This document shows positions 53,224-62,745 of a stretch of 64,000 nt of DNA, in pieces. The stretch's first letter is position 1, and every line of letters starts with the position of its first letter. The notes below the pieces were generated by a model. It had not been told where the DNA came from. It saw only the letters and a list, made by a program, of their open reading frames with translations, and searched no databases. The position numbers and the translations under genes are program-made. This stretch comes from Gracilaria gracilis (taxonomy: Eukaryota > Rhodophyta > Florideophyceae > Gracilariales > Gracilariaceae): assembly GCA_030374805.1 (NCBI GenBank), contig JARGSG010000197.1, positions 248,001 through 312,000 on the forward strand, written 5' to 3'.

Positions 53224-53750
53224 AGACCCCAGACCACAATGTCACCTCGATGCACCGCGCGTCGCCATTCTCGGCGCCACACTGGCCGGTCTAACCACCA
53301 CAGCACGCCACCACCAGCGCCGCGCCACTATTGCCACCGTCTTCGAGTCACAGCGCTGTGTAGGCGGTGCCGTCCACTCTGTCTCAGCCGAGTCATATTT
53401 ACACCACCATTCCCTTGAGCTTGATTTGGACGCCACCTGGTATCACGAAACGCCGCTTATGATGTGGTTGTACGACGTGGGGCAGGGCGACATTTGAAAA
53501 GCATGGGCGGTGCCAATGAGAAATGGGACGAGGATGATGATGGTGTTTTGCTATTCTCGGCACCGGCCTCAGTCGTGAAACATGGTCTTGTGGAGCCGTT
53601 CAGCTCGTAGCGCGTCTTGTATGTCGTGGCGTATTCAGCTGCTTTGCACGAAGAAGCACGTTGATACGAAGGATGGCCCGTTCTTGATGAAAGAGTTTCG
53701 GACTGCTGCAAATACGTGTAGATTTAGCCCGAGTGGAATGAAAGGAGTAA
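53224..53750 (+). pseudogene. Relic of an FAD-dependent amine oxidase-like gene
   Basis: A plus-strand frame without a start codon reads RVAILGATLAGLTTTAR near 53.26 kb, then ATVFESQRCVGGAVHSVSAE and LELDLDATWYHETPL. This follows the dinucleotide-binding fold of FAD-dependent amine oxidases (G-x-x-x-x-G loop, acidic end of strand 2 in VFE, a GG motif, then an LDLGATWYH-like stretch). After a stop near 53.5 kb, coding character continues in a neighbouring frame (MGGANEKWDEDDDGVLLFSA) and then fades through further stops. Only the N-terminal part is present. A first exon of a spliced gene is possible but no good splice sites were seen. Confidence 0.45.
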
Positions 53751-53884
53751 TCCTATTGGCTGCAAATCAGATGCGTTCCGTGACAAGTACATGAGAATAT
53801 GGTGGCTGTCATGTTTGGGTCTTGCCGCGCTCAGTTGCGGCATGACCCATCATCGGCATTCATCGAATTCGATAAGCTAGGACC

Positions 53885-54631
53885 ATGTCTTCGTCTCAAG
53901 AAGAATTACGCCTGACATCCAGAAGGATCGAACTTCCTTCCGAGTTGAAATCTTCTGTGAATAATGTGCTTGTTCCAAGCGACGCCTCTGTCTTGGTTTG
54001 GAATGAATCGGCCTCAAACGGGGATCCTCAAACCAGAGTACCAAAAATAGAGCATGTGCTTTCGAACCAGCCGAACAACCTTGCTTCGCTACCTTGTAAT
54101 CCCACAACGGGGTCGTTCCGAAAGACAAAATGGCGGTTGTCAGGGACTAATCGTGTCAGAGAGCATGAGAAAAACCGGCAACGATACAAAATTTCAAGAA
54201 AGAACGAATCTGCCCAGCAACGAGAACAACGACTTGCCAAACGTAGGAAAAGATACTCAATGAAATTTGAGAGGAACTCAAACAATTGGTCGGAATCAGG
54301 TGGTTCAAGTATTTCTAGTAGTGTTATGACGACCTCAAGCTCGTCTTACACACCTTCTGTAGAAAGGAGTCCTTCGCAGTCATCTATCAGTCAACGCAGT
54401 ACCTCCGGGACCGGATGTGAGATAGAATTGACTTCTCCGGAAGAGACTGAGACGGCCGAGAAGGTATCAAAATATGTGTATGAGCTTCACGTTGACACAA
54501 AGCTACTGAAGTGCTTTTCACATTTCGTGGCTCCTATCGAGGCACTTAATGATAATGCCGTAGTCCTTACGATAGACAAGATAACAAACAAAGCTTTTGT
54601 TTGCAATGGAATGCAGCCAAGCACTCTTTGA
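53885..54631 (+). CDS. Hypothetical basic/Ser-rich protein
   Basis: Intact 248-residue frame from an ATG at 53,885. Residues ~95-135 are strongly basic and helical (REHEKNRQRYKISRKNESAQ then QREQRLAKRRKRYSMKFERN), resembling a DNA-binding basic region. A Ser-rich linker and an acidic segment (ELTSPEETETAEK) follow. The C-terminus (YVYELHVDTKLLKCFSHFVA) has hydrophobic periodicity. No leucine zipper follows the basic region, so a bZIP assignment is not supported. It could be a host regulatory protein or a transposon-derived DNA-binding protein. Function unknown. Confidence 0.5.
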   Translation: MSSSQEELRLTSRRIELPSELKSSVNNVLVPSDASVLVWNESASNGDPQTRVPKIEHVLSNQPNNLASLPCNPTTGSFRKTKWRLSGTNRVREHEKNRQRYKISRKNESAQQREQRLAKRRKRYSMKFERNSNNWSESGGSSISSSVMTTSSSSYTPSVERSPSQSSISQRSTSGTGCEIELTSPEETETAEKVSKYVYELHVDTKLLKCFSHFVAPIEALNDNAVVLTIDKITNKAFVCNGMQPSTL

Positions 54632-55491
54632 ATTGTTTGTGGTTAAGGGACTGTACATGATGAATCAAAACACCCGTTGCACTTAATAAAAAAACCCATC
54701 GACATCCTCAGCAAGAAAGAAAACAACAGAAGACAAACAGTCCGATTAGATAGTATGGAGTCATGACCACATCACCTTTCCGGTATTCCAAAACTTCGAA
54801 TACGCCGTGTCAAAATTGCGGTATCGATAGGATACCGACCTTTATCGATACCGCAATTTGGCCTATAGAGGTCCAGAAGCTGCACGAAGTGACGTTGGCG
54901 ATTATCAGCAAGACGCGTGGTCGATGGGCATTCTTATGCATTTTTAGCTGGTTGTATTCCGCCGTTTAAAGATTGTCTGTCAAGCGTGGGCAACCTCGCG
55001 AACACCATTGAGTCCACTACGGGAAAACTCACATTTTCGGGTGCGCTATGGAGCGGAGTTGCGTCTTTGCTAGTTTGTTACATTCGAAAGCCCAGTACCG
55101 TGTTAGTTCATCAGACGCATTACTTTACCCATGGCTTAACTTGTAGCAGCAGTATTGCTTCACACACACACATTCTCTCCCCCTCTATGTGCAATACCAT
55201 TTTCCTTACTCATTTTCCTGAATGTCGTCTTTGTCGCTCTCTCTTATCCTCATTTCTCGTAGCGTTTAGTTCGTTTCGTTGTGATCTACCACTTCTGTTC
55301 CTGACTTTTGCGCAACTAATCCCTACGAGCTAGAGTTGAAAGCGTCCACCCTTTTGTACAAAGTATATAACTGCAATGCTCTTGCTCGCCTTTCCTCATC
55401 TAGTTCAGCTTTCGCCCCGAGTTTCCTTCATAACGTGGCGCGCAACAGATCAAATTCACTCTGAACAGACACACCACTCCCTTCAGTTCGT
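54632..55491. other. Intergenic, no convincing gene
   Basis: A palindromic GGTATCGATA...TATCGATACC pair sits at about 54.82-54.86 kb. Frames here have poor coding character. Confidence 0.4.
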
Positions 55492-56095
55492 TCAGACAGC
55501 AGTTCGCTTGCTGGGGGATACAGCGGGTGAAACAGAAACATTGGCTTCTTGTTTAGATGAAGCACCCGGACTCTGTGAAAGAATGACAAGGGTCGAATCC
55601 AACGCGCTCATCTTAGCTTCTATCTGGTCGATCTCGGTTGTATTGTACATGGCCGTAGAAGCGGCACCGGGCCCCCACTCGCTCGAAAAACGGATCAACA
55701 AAAGTAGATTCGCCGCGTCGTCGTGCCTCCTCGCGTCGCAGGAAGCGCGACACTATGGGACATGCGTCCGGAAGTGGCGGCGTAGTGGCGAGCGGTCTCG
55801 GTGCCCGCGGACGAGCACGAGGCACCGGAATGTGTTTCGAACGAGGGATACACAGCTTGAGTCGTTGCACGGTGCGTTCATAACAATCATCCGATTGCAT
55901 GCTGTCTTCAGAATGTACAACACGATCCTCTTCAAGCGAAGACAGCGCAGACGCTGACGACGCGTACGGTATGGAGGGCGTGAGAGGGGCGGCAAAACAA
56001 ATGGGCGTAGAAACGGGCTGCGAGCGCGGCACGACGGCGGCACCGGCCGAACACGGGAGGCTACCCGGTTGACGACCAAGAAAAGAAGGCTGCAT
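55492..56095 (-). CDS. Hypothetical protein, possibly two exons
   Basis: Starts at an ATG at 56,095, about 210 bases downstream of the bromodomain frame on the same strand. The first 139 codons give an Ala/Pro/Ser-rich N-terminus, an acidic patch (LSSLEEDRVVHSEDSMQSDD) and a Pro/Arg-rich region. The frame then loses coding character, while another frame from 55,623 gives a helical segment (IEAKMSALDSTLVILSQSPG) ending at 55,492. A 55-nt GT-AG intron at 55,624-55,678 would join them without changing phase and give 182 residues. Without splicing the protein ends at 55,613. No domain recognised. The intron is inference. Confidence 0.45.
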
Positions 56096-56304
56096 GATGC
56101 TGGGGGTGGGGTGGGATGGGGGGATGAGGAGCGGAGGCGAACAAGACGACGAGGCGGTCAGCGGTGCTGCATCCTCGAGCGATAGAGGAATCGGGTCTCG
56201 CAGAGCAACAAGAAAGGGTATTCGCTGGTTCTTTTCAGTGAACAGATCAACCTAACTTAGACAAATCTGCAAAAGATGACACATAACTCGATCTCAGCGG
56301 ATAG

Positions 56305-57936
56305 TTAGTGCTTTGTTAAATGTGAATGAAAATCTTCACAAGAAGAACAAAGTAAAGAAGTCGTTCGTCTTGGCCGAGAGCATGGTGTCATTTCAGCCGA
56401 TTTTGCCGTAGCAGCATGCAGCGCAACCTCTGCCGCACCACAGCTCATCGTAGATTCGGCAGCAGCCATTGACAACGTAGAGTATTCTTGATATCGGGCT
56501 CCCGTGTTCGCAGTAGCAAACTGATTGTGTTCACCACGAGCTTGATGCGATGCCTCAGTTCCAATCGGAGTGGGAGATATAGGGCTCCCCGACCTTCCCT
56601 GCATCGGGACAGGCAGATGACTGTCAGACGTTGATGCTTGATGATGAAACATACCGCCTGCACCTTCCATGCTTCTAGCCCAACTATTCGCACCGCCTTC
56701 GCCAGCCGTACTACCGGCCCTGGTGGCCCGGGATTTTAAAGCCAAAGGCAGGTTCGTATGGGATGTACCTGTGCGAACTCCACCGCCGTGGTGAACAAGG
56801 TGCTCTGGTAGCGATGGTCCTACGATCCCACCGGTTTTTGATGGGGTTCCCAACAAACCGTCCAAAGACGGAGGGATTGGAAACAAGCTAGAGGCTCCGG
56901 GGGGTGTTACAGTGGGACCTGGCAGGGGTCCATTTGGCATCGGTAAACGCATCTGATGGCGCTGCGTGAGATTAGATTGGGTTGAATTTGTTATCATACG
57001 AGCAATACCTGGTTGCACACGTGGACTGGTTTGAAGAGTAATGAGAGCAACGCCAGTTGGAGGTGTTCCACCGATGACGGGCAGCGTACCGACAGTGGCA
57101 ACAACGCTCACTGATGAGCCCCGTCCTCCTCCCATATGAACACTTCCAACTGTCCTGCGGCCACTTGCAGCTCCGTGCCTTACTCCCTGACTCCGAGTAG
57201 AAGCTTTTGGCCCCCTTCCAGCGGTTCGTATTGATGCTCCCTGAAGAGGCATACCTGGCAGTGCTGTTGGAAGACCTGTTCCTGACATTGGATGACTTTG
57301 GTGAAAAGAATGTGGTACTTGCGAGGCGCCGAAGCGTAAAATGGTGTTCCACGCTCGTTGACTAGGTTGCCCCAACATGGTCGGACTTGCATTCTCATGA
57401 CAATGATGAACTGCGGTCGTGACGCTACTCAAAGATTCTCGCGGGTTAACGGGAACTGGTCCGTGGCGCGTTGTAGATACTGAAGGAATATGTGCAGAAG
57501 GAATGCCGTTGAAGGCACTCAATTCCATATATGCAGGACGTGGATAAACAAATCGGCCAGTCGACTGCCCTCCAACATTTGTTCCCAGCTGAGTTCCGTG
57601 GCCTGATTGAAACGGTATCCAAGGAAAAGAGAACTGTGCACGAACCTTATCTGCCAAGTCTATGACTCTTGTGAACGCAGTATCCGCCAGTCTGCCTGCT
57701 TCGGATTTTGACCCATGATAACGAATGGCATTATTCTTCAGCAACCGCAAGTCAAAACAGAACGCTGAATAATGCCGATAATACCCGGTGCACAGACGAA
57801 CAAGGACAGTGTTCAGATCCATTGGACATGGAATGGTCACACAGTAATCAGGGGCAGACGCAAGAGATATGGTTGTTTCCAACCACAATAGCTGAGCTCT
57901 CCAGTCCGATTCACTCTGCTTCATCACCTCTAGTTC
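56305..57936 (-). CDS. Bromodomain part of a BRWD/PHIP-type protein (in frame after a TGA)
   Basis: Continues the WD40 frame immediately after an in-frame TGA at 57,937-57,939 and is open for about 540 codons. The N-terminus reads ELEVMKQSESDWRAQ, then a bromodomain-like fold: SLASAPDYCVTIPCPMDLNT, TGYYRHYSAFCFDLRLLKNN and AIRYHGSKSEAGRL, with the Asn of NNAIRYHG where the acetyl-lysine-binding Asn is expected. The rest is a long low-complexity Gly/Ser/Thr/Pro region, with a short Cys-containing C-terminus. In BRWD/PHIP proteins the bromodomain follows the WD40 and tudor-like domains exactly in this order, so the two frames are parts of one gene. It probably reads acetylated chromatin. Confidence 0.72.
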   Translation of the reverse strand, partial: ELEVMKQSESDWRAQLLWLETTISLASAPDYCVTIPCPMDLNTVLVRLCTGYYRHYSAFCFDLRLLKNNAIRYHGSKSEAGRLADTAFTRVIDLADKVRAQFSFPWIPFQSGHGTQLGTNVGGQSTGRFVYPRPAYMELSAFNGIPSAHIPSVSTTRHGPVPVNPRESLSSVTTAVHHCHENASPTMLGQPSQRAWNTILRFGASQVPHSFHQSHPMSGTGLPTALPGMPLQGASIRTAGRGPKASTRSQGVRHGAASGRRTVGSVHMGGGRGSSVSVVATVGTLPVIGGTPPTGVALITLQTSPRVQPGIARMITNSTQSNLTQRHQMRLPMPNGPLPGPTVTPPGASSLFPIPPSLDGLLGTPSKTGGIVGPSLPEHLVHHGGGVRTGTSHTNLPLALKSRATRAGSTAGEGGANSWARSMEGAGGMFHHQASTSDSHLPVPMQGRSGSPISPTPIGTEASHQARGEHNQFATANTGARYQEYSTLSMAAAESTMSCGAAEVALHAATAKSAEMTPCSRPRRTTSLLCSSCEDFHSHLTKH

Positions 57937-60900
57937 TCAAGCAATGGCAGCGATTAAGCCAGGCTCCACTGTGCATGTCTTGAGTGTGCTTCCATGCTGA
58001 TAGTGCACACTTTTTGAACCTTCTAGCAAGTCCAATGGTTCTAACTCCCATGGAGATACAAGATCCACGTTTTCTTTCTCCCGACCACTTTCATTATCGT
58101 ACTCAACTTCGATCGAGTTCCACATCGAGGTGCGAATTGTTGACTGCACTGTTCTCACCTTGCCGGTATAATACTGACATGCTCTCTTTTCGTTTAAGAA
58201 TAGAATTCGAAAAGGGTCTGAAGGTTTCCATGTACGGCTCAGAGCAGCATTGACCCGACTTGTTAAAACAAGGTATTCAGAAACATCGACAGGGAAATAT
58301 GAAAGAACAAAAGCAGTTGATTGACCAGAGCGTCGTCGCGGAGGAGATAGCAGTTGTAACGTGAGGATCACTTTTGTCTTCGGCTTCACAACATTCCCAT
58401 CTGGTTGTCTCTTCCCACCTCTTCGCGAACCTACACTTCTCCCTTTTGGCGCAAGAAGGGTCGGGAAGTCGAACTGCACGTCAACAACCTGAAAATGAAG
58501 AGGCAGCTGATCCTTCGAAAACAAATTTCCGTCGAGAACCTCCACTCCCTTTCTCTTGAAGTCAGCTTTGTCTAACATCGGATCTAGTCCGGAAGACTTT
58601 GACACCTCCATCGCTGTTATATGGCCACCAAGGAAATACATTACATCGTCTCCAAGTTGCGGAACGTATGTATACGGCGTTGAAGTTGACCTTAGCCATG
58701 TCGAAGCCTCTAAAGACTTTATGTCATTCCCAGGTGCCCCAGCTACCCGCTCTTTAGATAACATAAGGTCTTCGCTCTTCGAATTTCTTCTGGGTCTCAT
58801 CCGAAGACCAGAAACTCTTCTTGGGTCAATCCTCTTTTTATAACGTTTTTCAGGGTCGCCGCTGGAAAAGCGTTCATCGCCGTTTTCCGACGATTGCCTC
58901 CGCCTTCTCTTCTTGTGGTATCGATCATTTCGCTGTGCCTCCAAAATCTCAAGTTCTCGCTGAGCAACTTCGTCTATATCCACCACATGATTAAATTTCT
59001 CAATTGGATCGTCGTTACTGACACCATTTATTGTTCTTTCACGCCGTTGTCGTCGTGTTAGACGAACTGGGAAGTCTGATAGTATGCTCTTGTCACTCCC
59101 ATCAGGTTTGCTGGCATTCCGTACTTTTGAGTTTTTGATATCAATGTGGGGAGAACCATCGACAAAGGAACGATTTTGCATTTGCTCGTGAGGGGAAGTT
59201 CGACTCCGAGAATCTGGATGTGGAATTGAAGGTCGTGGCCGGAAGCAGCTGGCACTATCTCCCTGATGGTCTTCGATAGATTTGAAAACAGCTTCATTGG
59301 CCCCCTTCATGTCAACTCTTTCGCTCGTAAAAGAAGGATTAAGTGGAACCTGGGACACCACATTACAGCCAGCTTCTGTTTGATTGACGCGTCCGTAGCA
59401 TGAACCAACGCTTTGAGATCCTCTGACATGGTTTCTTTCTTGACGTAACGCCCCTGTGTGTGAGTCCGCTGCGTAATCTATAGCACCAAGCCGGTGGCCT
59501 TCCCCTGACCCTTCTAATCTCGCTTGAGCAGGGGTGCTTCCGGTGCATATTCGCATTCTTCTCTTTCGGTTTTGAGCAGATGCTCCGATGAGCACTGGAG
59601 CAGAACTCAAATTCGATAAGGCCCCTCGCAGTGAATGGGAGTCTCCACTTTGCGGAGAGTTCTTCAATACCTCGTCAACTTCAGGCTGTTCACCAAACTC
59701 AGGACGTCCCACAGGTTTCTCTTCAGTGACGTCAACCACGGGGCCTTGGTCACCTTTGGGGTTGGAATCATGAGTATGACCTACGTTACTGAAAACTTCA
59801 AACCCATCTCTTTTTTCGCTACCCATCAAATCCTCATCCTTTGGAGAACGCAAAAACTCCTTTCTACCACCCAGAGAAGACTCACGTCGCTTTCGCATTG
59901 CTCTTCTAGATTGAGGTTTAACGCGTTCCGAGGATTCATTTCTGCTCTCATTCGTAGAGGTTCTTCGCCTTTTCCTACGCACTGGTCGTATTTCATGCTC
60001 TTCATCATTCCCATCATCTTCAGGCATTCGTTCATCAACATCATCTTCAACATCATCTTCATCGTCGTCGTCAGAAGACGAAGACGAGTCAGAGTCACCA
60101 GACAGGTAGGCATCGCCATCAAAATCTTCATCCGAGTCCTCGTACTCTGAATCAGGGGCTTCAAAATCGCGGAGCGGAATGCCCGCAGGGCCATCCGCTT
60201 TCTCGAGGGCAATTCGTTCTCGCTCTATAATCATTCGACGTCGCGTATTCCTCGCTTCTCTCAGCAATCTCTTTTCTTCCTTCTCCTGGTTCTTTCGAAA
60301 CTCTTTTGCGCGCTTTAATAACGCATCACAGTTATGATCCCGGGCATAGCTCGTTGACTTAAACGTGACAGCAGGTTGCTGAACGACGTTGTCCACCTTG
60401 TCTCGCACACTACCCAGCGGAAAAATCATGTGAGGTGTGTTAGGCTGCAACTCTGGAGGATGTGGTCGTAGCTCTTTATCACATAATCTTCCCATCGGCG
60501 CCAGGTGAAGCAGAACACCTGTGTTTTCATCCACTGCGCGCTGTAGTGCATCACTTCGAAACGGTGTACAGTCATTGGCCAAGAATTGCTCCTCCGGGGC
60601 GAGTGCCTTTGCTTCACCCGAGTCGATGCCAAACAAATTGATTGCTCCTGAGGTGTCCGCGGTTACAAAGCTCAAACCATCAGCTGAGAACTGGCCATCG
60701 ATGATTTTCGGCGCTTTCACGGGCACAGGTAGACCACCGTGCGATGGCTCTGGCACTACCTGCTCTGCAATCGAGAAGGAGCGCAGCTTAGCACCAGTCT
60801 CAACATCCCACAAAATGACCTGGCCATCGTATCCACCAGATAGTAGTATGCGCCCATTCAGGGGGTGGCAATCCATGACAAAGATTTCTCCGTCATGAGC

Positions 60901-61773
60901 ATACAACACACGCGCAAGTTCAACAGTATCGTCATACCATACGCGAATTTTCGCATCTGACGTTGCGGTGAAGACATTGCGATCATCATGTGACCAAAGT
61001 ACGGCACAAACGGACACCGGAAACGCTGGACGGCGCATTCTCGGTACAATACTCCCGCAAGCTGAACCCGACGCCGCACCACTGAGCATACTTAGGGCAT
61101 CTGCTTGTATTTGAGATCGACAATCAAAAACATTATAGCTCCAGGAGCCCTTACCTTCCACAGATGCAGCTCTGCCGCGGGCAGGAGGGAGCCTGGCTCT
61201 CGTGCGGTTCCATATTCTGGCGGTACCGTCTCGGCAAGCGGTGACTATAGTGCTCCCATTTCGGGAGAATAGAACTTGGCTAATGAGTTCTGAATGACCT
61301 CGCAACGATGTGAGCAAGCGCACGCGCGGTAACACAGAGTCCTCGGCTTGAGGCTTGTCAATTGCGTAAACATGAGCAACGCAATCCGTACCGCTCACAG
61401 CTAAGCGCGTTGCACCGGCATTAAAGCATACGCTGAGTACTTCGTCGGTGGGAGTGCCACTCACCATGCTATTTGCCTCCCCATTTCGAATATACTCTGC
61501 AGGCGCTCCGAGCGGAGGCGAGGACGCGCCTGCGGCAGAAGATTGAGGAACGGAAACAGCTGGCACTGATACAGCAGCAGCAGAGACGGCAGCATAGTAG
61601 GAGGTTGGGCAGAACCCAGCAGCGGAGACGGTGGCGCCGTGGCGGATGTAGCAACGGCACGGGCATTTTGCTCTAGTCAGAAGCGGAACGAGAGGGTGGA
61701 CAGTTCGGAGTGGGAATGCGAATGTAGCCAGCCTCAAAATGATCGGCGTTTCACAATCGTTCGGAACCGTCAC
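57937..61773 (-). CDS. WD40 and tudor-like part of a BRWD/PHIP-type chromatin protein
   Basis: 1,278 codons, minus strand. WD40 repeats at about residues 110-140, 155-190 (LRGHSELISQVLFSRNGSTI, RDGTARIWN), 250-282 (NVFTATSDAKIRVWY) and 290-330 (AHDGEIFVMDCHPLNGRILL, YDGQVILWDVE). Then come a charged, very acidic region (YLSGDSDSSSSSDDDDEDDV), a long basic/Ser linker and a C-terminal tudor-like module (GDDVMYFLGGHITAME, YNVE-like WNSIEVEYDNESG, PWELEPLDLLEG). It ends in a TGA that is in frame with the bromodomain part. The first WD40 repeats usual for this family are missing: the frame starts GTG-like at 61,773 and is open to about 61.85 kb without a clear ATG, so a 5' exon is lost or lies outside. 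Confidence 0.8.
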   Translation of the reverse strand: MTVPNDCETPIILRLATFAFPLRTVHPLVPLLTRAKCPCRCYIRHGATVSAAGFCPTSYYAAVSAAAVSVPAVSVPQSSAAGASSPPLGAPAEYIRNGEANSMVSGTPTDEVLSVCFNAGATRLAVSGTDCVAHVYAIDKPQAEDSVLPRVRLLTSLRGHSELISQVLFSRNGSTIVTACRDGTARIWNRTRARLPPARGRAASVEGKGSWSYNVFDCRSQIQADALSMLSGAASGSACGSIVPRMRRPAFPVSVCAVLWSHDDRNVFTATSDAKIRVWYDDTVELARVLYAHDGEIFVMDCHPLNGRILLSGGYDGQVILWDVETGAKLRSFSIAEQVVPEPSHGGLPVPVKAPKIIDGQFSADGLSFVTADTSGAINLFGIDSGEAKALAPEEQFLANDCTPFRSDALQRAVDENTGVLLHLAPMGRLCDKELRPHPPELQPNTPHMIFPLGSVRDKVDNVVQQPAVTFKSTSYARDHNCDALLKRAKEFRKNQEKEEKRLLREARNTRRRMIIERERIALEKADGPAGIPLRDFEAPDSEYEDSDEDFDGDAYLSGDSDSSSSSDDDDEDDVEDDVDERMPEDDGNDEEHEIRPVRRKRRRTSTNESRNESSERVKPQSRRAMRKRRESSLGGRKEFLRSPKDEDLMGSEKRDGFEVFSNVGHTHDSNPKGDQGPVVDVTEEKPVGRPEFGEQPEVDEVLKNSPQSGDSHSLRGALSNLSSAPVLIGASAQNRKRRMRICTGSTPAQARLEGSGEGHRLGAIDYAADSHTGALRQERNHVRGSQSVGSCYGRVNQTEAGCNVVSQVPLNPSFTSERVDMKGANEAVFKSIEDHQGDSASCFRPRPSIPHPDSRSRTSPHEQMQNRSFVDGSPHIDIKNSKVRNASKPDGSDKSILSDFPVRLTRRQRRERTINGVSNDDPIEKFNHVVDIDEVAQRELEILEAQRNDRYHKKRRRRQSSENGDERFSSGDPEKRYKKRIDPRRVSGLRMRPRRNSKSEDLMLSKERVAGAPGNDIKSLEASTWLRSTSTPYTYVPQLGDDVMYFLGGHITAMEVSKSSGLDPMLDKADFKRKGVEVLDGNLFSKDQLPLHFQVVDVQFDFPTLLAPKGRSVGSRRGGKRQPDGNVVKPKTKVILTLQLLSPPRRRSGQSTAFVLSYFPVDVSEYLVLTSRVNAALSRTWKPSDPFRILFLNEKRACQYYTGKVRTVQSTIRTSMWNSIEVEYDNESGREKENVDLVSPWELEPLDLLEGSKSVHYQHGSTLKTCTVEPGLIAAIA

Positions 61774-62550
61774 TGCACCGCTGTAAATCCCGATCAGAAA
61801 CCAAGAGGCGATTACTGCGCTCCTTTCATTTACACATGTTGATCACTGAAAAGGAGCTGATCAGCGCCGCAGCTTATCGTAACACTCATGAAATGCTTGC
61901 TACAGCAAAGATGAGTAACATTGGTGCGGATACAAAAGCGGTCGGGAGGGCTCAGTGTCTTCAATCTCTTGGATTTTGTCAAAATGAACTGTGTTCGGCC
62001 ACTTCTGTTCCGGAATAATCGGAAGAATGGTGATGTAATACATCCGGAAGTAGAAAGCCACCTCATCCGGTGGCGCTGATTCGGAACCCAAAGAAGCACT
62101 GTAGGTGAAGGCAGGCTGGCTGCATGTGAGTCGTAATCAATCAGTGTTATTCTGTAACCACCCTTTGTTGAAAGCGCGAATGTTTGTGCGCATCACCAGC
62201 TCACCCACGAGGAATGTGTGATGGTGATAAGCAATGCGAAAAGGGATGGGCCTTGCAGGGTGACGGGCCCAGTGTGGAGCGACAGAAAAGGCGCGAATGG
62301 TAACAGGGGGACGGGCCTCAGTATGGAGCGACAGAAAAGGCGCGCATGTAGACCAAAGTGATTGCCAGGGTGGCAATGAGCATGGAGGTGAACAAGGTAC
62401 CGACAGTGGCAGGGTTACCGTTAGCGTCATTGTACACTTCCGCATGTACACGAAAACCCAGAGAAAGGAACGCAAACTGGTACCAATGTGCATGAGACCA
62501 AGATGCGGACGATCAATTAGTCTAGTGGGAAAGAAGGGCTATTTTGCGGC
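61774..62550. other. 5' flank of the WD40 gene, with a two-copy tandem repeat
   Basis: No gene identified. A 48-bp-period repeat occurs at 62,262-62,299 and 62,310-62,348 (GACGGGCC..AGT.TGGAGCGACAG..AAGGCGCG). The missing N-terminal WD40 repeats of the adjacent gene are not found here. Confidence 0.45.
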
Positions 62551-62745
62551 CATTGAGAAAGCGCTGTCACCACAACGGACATAGTCTGTCCCAATTAAAA
62601 AAACTCCAAAAAATCAGGCCATGCAATGAGGCCTTCGCACGGACCGTTTTCGGTACTTTTCGTTACATCTCGATCATGTATTGGCCATCTACAGTACCAA
62701 CTTGGCCCGGAACCACTGTTCACTGGGTCCATTTCGCATCTCATG

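Noticed and set aside
53885-54631. bZIP transcription factor
   Set aside because: The basic region is convincing but no leucine heptads follow it.
54917-55333. 138-residue plus-strand frame with hydrophobic runs
   Set aside because: No domain, pyrimidine-rich composition, no related sequence in the window. Probably untranslated.
55376-55957. 193-residue plus-strand frame
   Set aside because: It overlaps the minus-strand gene at 55,492-56,095, whose acidic patch and helical end look more like real protein.
59635-60150. 171-residue plus-strand frame inside the WD40 gene
   Set aside because: Complement of the acidic/basic linker of the WD40 protein (runs of Phe/Ile/Arg from GAA/GAT repeats).
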